Translations under genes and position numbers: made by a program
Part shown: positions 35,258 to 45,658 of the stretch, piece after piece
Position numbering within the stretch: position 1 is the first letter of the stretch
How the letters are laid out: each line of letters opens with the position of its first letter
Origin: Pleodorina starrii
Taxonomy: Eukaryota > Chlorophyta > Chlorophyceae > Chlamydomonadales > Volvocaceae
Direction: 5' to 3'
NCBI GenBank assembly: GCA_030267565.1
Contig: BRXU01000003.1
Location: forward strand, 3,800,001 to 3,864,000
Length of the DNA: 64,000 bases
Notes under the pieces: generated by a model
Seen by the model: only the letters and a program-made list of their open reading frames with translations
Database searches by the model: none
What the model was told of the DNA's origin: nothing

Positions 35258-35823
35258 AAATCATTCGGGCGGGGCGTGGGACATGTTAGGACGCCACGTC
35301 AGAGTGCCCGACAGCCGGCAAGAGCGGACGCGAGAAGAGAATGGAGAGTCATTGCGGCCCAATAGCTTGCTACATCAGAAATAATACTGCAAGTTAGATT
35401 ATTAGCCAGTGCGAGCGCAGGGGCTTCGCGCAGCCACGACGCACCGGCGGGGCCAACTTCCGATGACGGGCAGGACCAGGGCGGTGCACTGCAAAGCGTA
35501 ATTATCACAAATAATGGCAGATTCAAATGTTTTTGCATGAGTCGACAATGTCAAGGCCGCAAACACCACTGCAAGCCAAGGGCTTCTAGGACTTACGTGC
35601 ACCGCTCAGCCGGCTCCGAGCTTGCAAAATGGACGCCATTATAAACTCGTGAGCCCCGGGCGTGTGTAGGATTTTTCTTAGTCCAATAGGACAAGTGAGG
35701 CAAACATTTCCACCATTTTGCCTACCATGGTACGACACCTTTCTCGAACTGCTTGCAAATCCGCAATTCTGCAACCCCATTCCTGACTTCCTATTTGTTA
35801 TGATAACCTCCTGACAGTAAAGT
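35258..35823. promoter_or_regulatory. Divergent promoter region, charged-protein gene (-) and SelO (+)
   Basis: 566 bp between two outward-facing start codons. It is noticeably AT-richer than the flanking exons. No specific elements are recognised, and if either gene has an extra 5' exon the interval would shrink. Confidence 0.35.
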
Positions 35824-38800
35824 ATGCACTTAATTAGTGGCAAACAAGTGTTTCAATGCTCACGTCGTCTCCACACTAGGGGTCATCGCTTCGTCCGCGC
35901 CGTGGCCTCCGCCTCCGCCGCTGCGCAGACGCGCCCCGCGGCTCAGCCAGTCAACATGGAGCAACAGCAAGAGACCTCCCAGCTGCGCAAGCTGGAGCAG
36001 CTCAACTTTGACAACCTGACGTTGCGCGCCCTGCCGATGGACCCGGAGGAGGGCGGCCCCGTCCGGCAGGTGGAGGGCGCCTGCTTCTCCCGCGTTCAAC
36101 CCACCCCCGTCTCCAAACCTCAGCTCGTCGTGGCTTCTCCGGAGGCGCTCGCGCTGCTGGACTTGGACCCGGCAGAGGTGAGGGGAGTGAGTGCCAGCCA
36201 GAGCAGCCAGCGTTTGACCTGCGGGTGCACAGGGCGCAAAGGGAGGGCGGTTGTAGGGCCAGCGGCAGCACCGCACGGGAAGGGCGGCAGCGCGGCGGCG
36301 ATGGAGGCAGTGGGGCGGAGAAAGCGAAGGCGTCCACGTAATGCGAGTGGTTTCCGCGGGTGTGCCGTTGCGGCCTGCGAATTCGGCAGCCCCGCGTTCG
36401 ATATTTCGAACCGCACATTGGTTGTCATTTTGAACAGCCCATAATTGAACAGACCATAAATCGGAACAATGTGAAATGGCAGCAGCTAGGCGCGGCCCGC
36501 GGATGGAAAGGCGTGACGCTCGTTCGTGCGGCCGGCGGCCGGCGAGCCGAGTCGTTGGGAGGCCCCGGTGACGAGCCGGCGCGTCCTCTTCTTGCACGTA
36601 AGCCCGGCACGGCTGTCTGACACGGCTTGTCTGACACGGCTTCCTGGATGAGACGGAATGAGTGAGACGGAATGCGAAGCTTCCGCTCTGTGTCCCGGCT
36701 CGCCCGCGGGTGCACTGGGCCGCGCGCAGCTGTCCGAAGGGTGTGGAGCGTGGGGCCTGGGCCCCCGGGACCTCCGGCAGTGAAGCACAGCTGCGACCAC
36801 AGGTCCAGCTCCTCACGCGGCGGTAGCGTGTTAGGGCAGGAGGAGGAGGAATTGCACCGCCGCCGGCGCCCCGGGCGATGCGAGTCAGTGATGACCCGTG
36901 GGTCACTATAGGTCAACGACCCCTGGGTCATTGATGACCCGTTAGTCACCACCAGGGCCGAACTTCAGGATCCGTGATGACCCGTGGGTCATTACCAGAG
37001 GGCCGCAATGGAAGGAGCGCGCCGCAGCGCACCCTGCGGTCCGAACCCACCCACCAGCACAATCTCTGGGCCCTTCTGAAGGGGTACCTTCGCAATTTTC
37101 GTACGTTCCACAATTTCCATGACCTTGTCGTACAGTTTTAGGGGGCTTCTGAAGAGACGCATGTGCGATTAGCTCCAAGCTCGAGCTCGAGAACGCTGTC
37201 CTCCTGTCCCGGTCTGGTGGTGAGGTGGTGGGATGGTGGCGGCAATGCCCTTCCCCTCCCCCCCCCCGCTGGGCAGCGTCAGCGCGTCGTTGGAGCTTTG
37301 CCCGGGAGTTGGAGCAGTGCCGGGCAGTGGGGGCAGCCGCTGTCCGCTGCGCGCCGCTTCCCTGCTGCCTGCCACGTGGGCCACTCCCAGCCCGGAGCCC
37401 GGAGCGCACCCGGACCTCACCACATCCACCACACCACACTACCACCACCACACTACCACCACCACCACTTCGGGTGCCGGGTCCGCTCGCCGCCGTCGCC
37501 CCGACTCCCTCGCTGCGGGTCGGCCCTCTCATCCACTTCACCCCAATATTCCGCCCCGCTCCGCCATAGCTGCTTAAAACTCAAAAACCCTAAAACCCTG
37601 AAACCCAAATGCAGATCTCCCGCCCCGACTTTTCCGAGTACCTTTCCGGTAACAAGCTGCTGCCGGGCTCCGAAGCCGCGGCGCACTGCTACTGCGGTCA
37701 CCAGTTCGGCTACTTCAGCGGGCAGCTGGGGGACGGAGCGGCCATGTACCTGGGGGAGGTGGGGGGGGACGGGGGGGCAGTGGGCCAGTGGGTGTGTCAC
37801 TTAAGGTTTAGGAGGGGATAGGGGAAGGAGGAGGGCGGAGGGGAAGGGAGGGGCTGAAGAGGCAAGGGGGTCGGGTGGGGTGGGGTGGCCTGGGACTGGT
37901 GGCGAGTGTGTCGCCCTCACGCCGGTCGGTGGGTGCGGGGGTGTGAGGGCAGGGGCCGGGGGTCAGGGGCGGGGGGGGTCAGGGGCCGGGGGTCAGGGTC
38001 TGAGTGTCGTCCACCCGGGGGAGGGGAAGTTCGGGAGGAAGTTCGGGGAGTCCTGGCCCCCGAGCGGGAAGCCACAAGCGCTTTCTTATCATCGGTGGCC
38101 ATGTCGCCTTCCCCTTCCCCTCCCTGGTGCGGCGACGGCGCTGCCAGCCGCTTACCGGGCACCGAAACCATGTCGCGGCCTGTCCCAACCATTGACATAC
38201 CAACGGACCGACCCAACGACCAACCGACTAACCGCAGGTGGTCAACAGCCGCGGCGAGCGGTGGGAGCTTCAGTTCAAGGGCGCCGGGAAGACGCCGTAC
38301 AGTCGCCAGGTGGGCCCTGCGGAAGGGGGGGGTTGGGTGCTGCTGCCGTGCCGGCGTTGCATTTAAGGGTAGGTGGTGGTGGTGGTTCACTTTGGCCTGT
38401 CAGCTGGCCTGTACGCGCTGTTTCACTCTGCCCTCTTCCTCTCCCTCCCTCCCTCTCCCCCCTCTCCCTCCCTCCCCTCCCCCCAGGCTGACGGTCGCAA
38501 GGTGCTGCGCTCCTCCCTTCGCGAGTTCCTGTGCAGCGAGGCGATGTACAACCTGGTGGGGTTAGGGGGGGGGGTGGTGAGGGGCTGGGGGGGGGGTGAG
38601 GGGGCTGGGGGGTGGTGCGTATGCGTATGCGGGTGGAGAAGACACAGTCCAAACGCGCAAGGTCCCGGGAAGTTGGGGTGCTGGGGGGGGGTCAGGTGCT
38701 GAGGGGACCGGTGCGCTGGCGCTGCGGCTGGTCCCTTGCCCTTTGCCCGCGCACCGCAGGGACTTCCCCCACCCCACCACCGCCCCACACCAACCCCACA

Positions 38801-41800
38801 CCAACCCCCGCGTTCATCTTTCCTGTACGCCTCATTACGGCTGACTAACTACGGCTCAACTGCCTACCGGGTACCCGACCGCCGCTTCATCTTCTGCTGC
38901 TGCTGCTGCTGCTGCTGTTTTCGCTTTCCACTTCCGCTCTCTCGACCCACTTGCCGGCGAAGCGTTTCGCATATTTACCCCCCGCGCCCCCGCTTACGGC
39001 ATGTACGACATGTACGGCATTTCTGCGGCGCTGCAGGGCGTGCCCACCACTCGCGCCGGCACGTGCGTCACCAGCGACACTCGGGTCGTCCGCGACATCC
39101 ACTATGACGGCAATTCCATTTTGGAGAAGGCCACCGTCATCACCCGCATCGCGCCCACGTTTCTGCGCTTCGGGTCGTTCGAGATCTTCAAGCCCGTCGA
39201 CTCGTTCACCGGTGGGTGGCTGGGTGGCTGGGTGAGGAGCGCACCGCCGGTGGCGACGGAGGCGCAGGCGGAGGGGGAGAGAGTGGGGTTTGAGTGGCAG
39301 GGTGGGAGGTGGGGAAGGGGAGCGTCCGCTCAGCAGCGGGTCTGTCGGGCTCAGGGTGAGATATGGTTTGTGATGAGGGTGCGGTGCGGTGCGGGAGGGC
39401 ATGAACAGCCGCAGGAGACACTTGTTCGACGCTTCTTCCTCCACCTCCCTGGCAACCCCACCCCTGTTTGCTTTTTCAGGAACATTGTTTTTTGAACTAA
39501 TGGAGGCTGTGTTTGATTCCCGGCAACCGCAACTGTGCATCTGATGCATGGACTCTGTGTTTCCCCTCCCCGGCAACCGCAAACTGCGCACTGCCAGCTC
39601 CTCTTCCCCAGCCCCGACCTCCCGAACGGCGCAAACCCCCCGCCCACACACACACCCCAACCCCCCGGGACTGTCATTCATCGCCTTCCCACCTCCGCGC
39701 CACTCCTACGCCTCCCACACCTCCAGGCCGCCGCGGCTCCTCCGCCGGACGCGAGGCGGCCATGCTGCCCACCCTGCTCCACCACACCATCCGCACCTAC
39801 TTCCCGGATATCTGGGCGGCTCACGACGGCGACGCAATCGCGGCCGGTGTGGGGGTGGAGCCCGACGGCAGCGGCGCGCCCTGGCCCCCCGCGGGTGGTC
39901 TCGAGGTGGAAGCCAAGCTGCAGGCCATGTACCTGGAGTGGCTCACGGAGGTGGGGTGACGGTTGGGGTGGTTGGCGGTTTGTCGTACTATCGTATATTT
40001 CCACATTTCCTGGCACTTCTAGGCACTTTCTAGGCAAGACCGCTGGCAAACCTAAGCTGCAAAACTAGGCCACTCACGTTCTAAACAACCTACCGCCTTT
40101 TGCCGTACTGTGCCCTGGAAGCCTGGATCATCGTGTTGCGCATGTCGGTTGATGGTTGACGCATGTCGGTTGTCGGTTGTTTCAGGTGACCCGGCGCACC
40201 GCCTCGCTTGTGGCCGCCTGGCAGTGTGTGGGGTGGTGCCACGGAGTGCTCAATACCGACAACATGAGCGTGGTGGGAGTGACGCTGGACTACGGACCCT
40301 TCGGTGGGTGGGTGGGGCTGCGGAGGGGGTGGCGGAGTGGCTGCCTTGGTTGAGCGGTTGGGTTCTGGTAGAGTGGTTGGGTTCTGGTAAAGTGGTTGGG
40401 ACGGTTGGTTGGCTAGCTGGGTTGTTGGACGGCCTAACCACGACTCTTCCCCCCTCAACGACGCGGCACGCATTGCACGCGGAAGAAAACATACCCTACT
40501 GCGCCCTCCCCCTCCCCTTCCCCCTCCCCCTCCCCTCCCCTCCCTGCAGGCTTCCTGGACCAGTACAATCCCGACCACGTATGCAACGGCTCCGATGACA
40601 GCGGCCGGTACGACTACAAGGGCCAACCGGAGATCTGCAGGTGGGGGCCGGGAGGGTGGGAGGGAAGGGGAGGGGAGGGGCGGGTAGCAAGTGAGAGCGA
40701 AGCGGATGTCTGGTGGATCTTGTTGCGGATGTATGATGTTTATGTTGATGATGATAATGATGTTTTAGTTGATGATGATGATGTTTTTGTTGTCTTTGTG
40801 ATGATGATGATGGATAATGATGATGTTGATGTTGATGTTGATATCATCCATCCGCAGGTGGAACTGTGAGAAGCTGGCGGAGGCGATCCGGACGGTGCTC
40901 CCCGAGTCTCGCGGCAAGCGGGCGGTGGCGGAGACCTTCCAGTCGGTGTACCGCAGGTGGGTTGTGTACGACATCAGCAGGAGGTTGGTACGGCAGCTGG
41001 GTACGGCGGCGAGGAGGGCAGGGGATGTGTGCATGGTGTCGATGGGTGTGTGTGCGCTCGTGTCGGTCGGTCGGGCGGTCGGTGTGCACGTCGTGACCAA
41101 GGACCCGAGCCGCTGTGACCCGCTGCGCTGTGCTGTCTGAGTGAGTGGGGTGGGTCAGTGAGCGAGTGGGTGAGTGATGACACGTTTTTGTCGATTGTCC
41201 ACACCGCGTGGTCGTTACGTCCATTGGAGCGCGATGGGAGAGGCAGCAGCTGTAGCCACAGCACCACAGCGCCGTGGGCCAGTGAGTGACCGGTTGAGGG
41301 TCTTCGTGAGGCACCGGCGCAACCAATGACCCACGGGTCGGTCCACTGCCACTTCCACTGCGTGTTCACGGAGGCTTCATCGGCGCTCGCTCACCGCCTT
41401 CGTTGGCTGCTTTTCGTCTCTTCGCGGTGGTGGTGAGGACTGATCTATTTCCCCCTCACCAACTTCAACCTGTCTACTTCCCCTCCCTCGCCCCTCCCCT
41501 CCCTCCCTCGCTCCTCCCCTCCATCCCGCCCTCCCTCCTTCCACAGCACCTATCTGGCCATCATGCGGCGCAAACTGGGTCTGGTGGTGACTCCAGGGGG
41601 GGCTTCGGGGGCGGATGAGGCGGCGGGATCTACTGGCATTGAGCCGCTGGACAACGGGGCGGAGACCGACGAGACGCTGGTTTCGGAGCTCTTTGCGGTG
41701 ATGGAGGAAACGGGCGCGGACTTCACCAACACGTTCAGGTGGGAGCTGCGGGAAAGGGGGAAAGGTGGGAAAGAAGGGAGGGCAGGCAAGGGGCGTGGGG

Positions 41801-43989
41801 AGGGCGGGAAGTGAGGACAGTTTCGTGTCGATGGGAGAACGGGGCGCCGGGGTAGAGGGAGCCGGGAGCTGTATTTGGGTGCCTCGGACCTCTTTCTTGT
41901 GAGGGCGAGGGTGAGGGCGAGGGCGAGGAGATTGGAGGGAGATCTCGAAGCTCCTGCCCATTTGGGTGCATTGGGAACATCATCAACGAATGAACATTTG
42001 ACCTCCCCGGTCGCCCGCACTGCCCCGGGTCGGTCGGTGTGTGGCCCCTCAGGTGCCTGAGCCGCTTCCCGGTGCCTCCCCCGGGTACGGACCCCGCCTC
42101 GGCCGAGGTGGTGGAGGCGGGCGGAGTGCTGGACTACCTGCTCACACAGGTAAGGGGTCGTATTACGCTTCTCCTACGTAAGGACTACTGTCGTACACCA
42201 CGCACAAGAACACGGGGGCCGATTGATTTCGTCGGGTCCCGTCGTCTGCGGGGCGCTCTGCAACACACGACGCGCTGCAGCCACCGCCACGGACCCCCCA
42301 CACCCACACCCTCTCGCAGCTCCCTAGGGTGTGAAAGCCCATGTCGGAAGGAATTCCACCCCCCCCCCCCTGCTGCATGTTCACCGACATGTCGAAGGTC
42401 CCCTGATGAGGGGGGGGGTTCGTCGTCGCCGTCCAGCAGTCGCCCCGTCGCCGTCGTGTCCCTCCCCCGCCTGAGCTGATTCCGGGGAGCGCCACTGGGG
42501 AGCCCGCCAACCCCATCACCGCCACCGCCACCACTGTGTTGCCGACGCAGGTCGCCGACGTGTCTACGTTGGTTGCCGCCGCGAGTCCGCGCATCCCCGC
42601 CAACAACCTCCAGATGCTGGTCATGCTGGCGGGCAAGAACCCCGAGCTGCTGCACCAAATGGGCCTTACGCCGCAGGTCGGTGGTCTGTGGGCAGGTGCT
42701 GGCTGCGGGGGGCAGGTGCAGGTGCAGGTACCGTATGTAGGGGACGTGGGCCAGTGGAGGAGGGTGAGGAATTACGATTTTAGGGTTGTTTTAGAGGTTT
42801 TAGGGGTTCGCGGGGCGTAGCTAGAGGAGCGCAACTAGTGGTTTTAAGAGCAGCGCCCGTCTCCTCTCCCTCCTGGGGGGGGGGGAACCCGCCCGCCTCT
42901 CACCACTTCCCGGCACCGCCCCGCCCGAGTGCCAGCACCGGCCGGCACTGTCAGAACCGCTGTCGTACTGTCGTATTCGGATCTGACATTTGTCGTACTG
43001 TCGTACTGCCGTGCAGATGTTGAACTCGGAGCTCGCCCGCCTCAAACGTTCCGAGCAGCTGTCAAAACTGTCTGACGCGGACAAGCGGGCGCGGGACCGG
43101 GAGCGGTGGGCGGCATGGCTCGCGTCGTACGGCGCCCGCCTGCAGAGCCTCGCCGCCGACGCGGAGGCGGCGGGCGGCGGCGGCTTCGACTCGGCGGCGC
43201 GGGTGGCGGTGATGAACGGCACCAACCCGCGTTTCATTTTGCGCAATTGGATTGCGCAACAGGCGATCGAGAGGGCGGAGAAGGGCGACTTTTCCGAAGT
43301 GGCCAGGTGGGTGGGTGGGTGGGTGGGTGGGCGGCTGGCTGGCTGGGTGGGTGGGTGGATGGGCTCTTTGACTGGACGTGCGGCGGCTGAGTTGAAAGTT
43401 TTGGTCGCTAATGGCCGGAGGGATGGGCCCCCGTTGTGGCTTGTTGGGCTGTGGCAATGGTTGTGGGATGTCTCCGCGCTCAACAGGAAGCCTCAGGTGC
43501 CCTCAGGATCGGTGATCGGTACAGCTTACCAGGGAAGGCAAGGGAAGGCAAGGGAAGGCAAGGGAAGGCAAGGGAAGGCAAGGGAAGGCAAGGGAAGGCA
43601 AGGGAAGGCAAGGGAAGGCAAGGGAAGGCAAGGGAAGGCAAGGGAAGGCAAGAGAAGGCAAGGGAAGGGAAAGGGAAGGGAAAGGAAGGGAATTCCTGAC
43701 TCCGTTGCATGCTGTCGCCGCCACCGCTGCCACCGCCCGTTGTTTCCCCTCGCGCCGCAGGGTGTACGCTCTGCTCCGAAACCCCTTCAGCGAAGCAGAC
43801 GTCGCGGAACTGCTGGTCAAGGCCGACAGCAGCACGGCGGCGGCGGCGGCGGCGGTGGAGCCGCCGGCGGGGCCCGGCGAATCCGACGGCGGAGCCGCCG
43901 CGGGCACTGGCGTGTCGTGCAGCCTGCCGGTGTACGACGGGCGCCCGCCGGGGTGGGCGTCGAAGCTGTGCGTGACGTGCTCGTCCTAA
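35824..43989 (+). CDS. SELO: SelO/YdiU-family protein adenylyltransferase (pseudokinase fold), Cys form
   Basis: SelO transfers AMP from ATP to Ser, Thr or Tyr of proteins; in eukaryotes it is mitochondrial and linked to redox stress. Fourteen exons join in phase: 35824-36177, 37615-37758, 38238-38309, 38487-38555, 39037-39211, 39727-39950, 40186-40303, 40550-40640, 40858-40956, 41547-41738, 42053-42149, 42551-42676, 43017-43306 and 43761-43989 (759 residues). The first 40 residues are basic, targeting-like. Family signatures are all present: [70 protein letters not shown] and GVPTTRA. The metal-binding Asn and Asp sit in LNTDNMS and LDYGPFGFLDQY (about residues 369 and 381). The C-terminus is CVTCSS-stop, with a TGC Cys where animal SelO has selenocysteine. 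An upstream in-frame start is not excluded. Intron 13 holds a 10-bp tandem array. Confidence 0.95.
36893..36990. repeat. Cluster of GACCC(RY)GGGTC palindromes in SelO intron 1
   Basis: Perfect copies of GACCCGTGGGTC at 36893-36904 and 36979-36990, with two imperfect ones between (GACCCCTGGGTC at 36918 and GACCCGTTAGTC). Further perfect copies with CA, TG or AT-type centres occur at 7737, 12578, 16535, 41328, 58331 and 59822. Confidence 0.85.
40733..40845 (+). repeat. GAT/GTTGAT-rich microsatellite in SelO intron 8
   Basis: Interrupted runs of GATGAT and GATGTT over about 110 bp, ending just before the exon 9 acceptor. Confidence 0.85.
43531..43660. repeat. Tandem repeat, 13 x AGGGAAGGCA (SelO intron 13)
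   Basis: Twelve perfect 10-bp units and one variant (AGAGAAGGCA), followed by a degenerate AAGGG-rich tail to about 43690. It lies entirely in the last intron. Confidence 0.95.
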
Positions 43990-45658
43990 GCGACGTCCCC
44001 CCTTTTCCCCCCTGGAGAGCGGCTGACCGCTGCGAGCGGTGGTTTGACGCTTTGACCAGACCATGCGAGGGGCACACCAGAACACGGCGGACATCATTTG
44101 ATGGGACGATACATGATGCCCGCGAAGGGCATGTGGTGGCGTCTTCGTGTGCCTTACCGACCGCGTCGCGTCGCGCTGCCGCGACAGAAGAATGAAGAAA
44201 CCCGAGTGCGCTGACAGTCCGGTCCGCAGGCGTGTGTGTGCGACGCGGCAGCGGCCTTGGATTTTACGTCGCTGTGGCGGTGCAGAGTACGACACGGCGG
44301 TATACGGCCCAACGCAAAAGATACCGGACTGATGGGTTCATCTTTGAGCGTATGGGGTGCGAAACGAATGAGCGCGCTGTGGGTGGGGTAAGGGACCGAG
44401 AGGAAGGAAGAATTGCCGCGAGGGCAGCGAGGGCGCAGGAGGGGGCGGTTTAGATGGAGGGCTGAGGGCTGAGGGCGCTGGAGTGTTGACAGCCGGTCGC
44501 GGTTGAGTGCGCTGCTGAAGGGGGCGGGGCGGTAGGAGCTGCTGCAGCCCACCGGGCAGCCAACTCCAAGTCGGGGTCGGTGTGGAGTAATTGCAGCGAT
44601 GCTGGGTTAAATGGTGCTGCTGCTACGACAGCCTTGAGAGGAGGCGGGTGGGCATGTGCGGGTAACGTATGTGCGAGTGGGGGAGCGAAGGACGAGCATG
44701 TGCGCGCGAGTGTGTGCGGTTGGGGTACCTGCCGTTGACTGGGCTGATGACCGGGTGTGGATCCGGTGGCGTTACGGGAGGTTGGTTTGGCGGATTGGTG
44801 TGGCACGATATATGAGAGGGTTTGGCCCGCGCCCCCCATTGGGGAATCCCAGGGCTGGATTGGGGTGCCGTCGGGGAAGGGGGTTAAAGGCAGGATTAGA
44901 CCGACGCGATTTTGGGCTGGCTCAGGGCAGCCGTGGCCCTGGTTGAGAGGGCGCAGAGGAAGGAGTGGGCTGCCGGGGGCGCGTAAGGCTGGTGGAGAAC
45001 CGTGCTGTACGGTGCTGTACGACCCAACCAATGCCCTGGAAGGAGTTGTGTTAACGAAACAAGGCCAAGCTTGTGGCCCTCGTGTCCGATCATTTACGTC
45101 TCGGGCCGCGCAGCGCACTTCAAAACATGGGGCAGCATCGGGCAGCCACGGCTGCATCGCGTCGCCCGGCAAGGTAGGGCCGTGCCCTGCGCCTCCGTGC
45201 CACCAGGCGTCACCGGGCTGAATCTTGGACGATACTCGGCGCATTACCGGAATTGGGCAGCCGGGCCGCTTTCGGCTACGGAATAGGTCCGAAGTCTGTG
45301 TCGATGTGGCAGTATGCACCTAAAGATTAGGGTTCGGACCGAGCAGAACTCGTGGGCGACACCGGGGAAATGCATCGTAAAATTCGTAATCAACGTCCTA
45401 ACCAACAACGGCAATGCTTGCGCGCCTCGTTCAGGAAATGGGCTCGCATTTGATTTCGTGACGGACTCGGCTTGTTTTCCTTCTTCCAGCCAGCCAGGCC
45501 ATGCCAGCTCGAAAGCGACCGGCATTTGAGTACCGGGACTAAGGGCCAGTTCGGCCGCGTCATTACCGGAACCGGAATGGACTGGAGTAATCCTGGTGAG
45601 ACGAGCGTACTTGACAACCCAGCATTGCATCTGTGAAATTAGGGTTACGGGTCTCGGC
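43990..45658. other. Region between SelO and the methyltransferase gene
   Basis: No TGTAA signal was recognised near the SelO stop. A minus-strand open frame of 289 codons (45319-44450) is listed separately as doubtful. The right-hand end must contain the methyltransferase promoter. Confidence 0.45.
44450..45319 (-). CDS. Doubtful ORF, 289 codons, no recognised family
   Basis: The frame is long and begins with a non-repetitive N-terminal part, then becomes Pro/His/Ala-rich. The last 60 residues or so (LKAVVAAAPFNPASLQLLHT...) read most like protein and could be a terminal exon. The first codon in frame is not a convincing start, no domain is visible, and in GC-rich DNA such frames occur by chance. 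Confidence 0.15.
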   Translation of the reverse strand: MHTATSTQTSDLFRSRKRPGCPIPVMRRVSSKIQPGDAWWHGGAGHGPTLPGDAMQPWLPDAAPCFEVRCAARDVNDRTRGPQAWPCFVNTTPSRALVGSYSTVQHGSPPALRAPGSPLLPLRPLNQGHGCPEPAQNRVGLILPLTPFPDGTPIQPWDSPMGGAGQTLSYIVPHQSAKPTSRNATGSTPGHQPSQRQVPQPHTLARTCSSFAPPLAHTLPAHAHPPPLKAVVAAAPFNPASLQLLHTDPDLELAARWAAAAPTAPPPSAAHSTATGCQHSSALSPQPSI

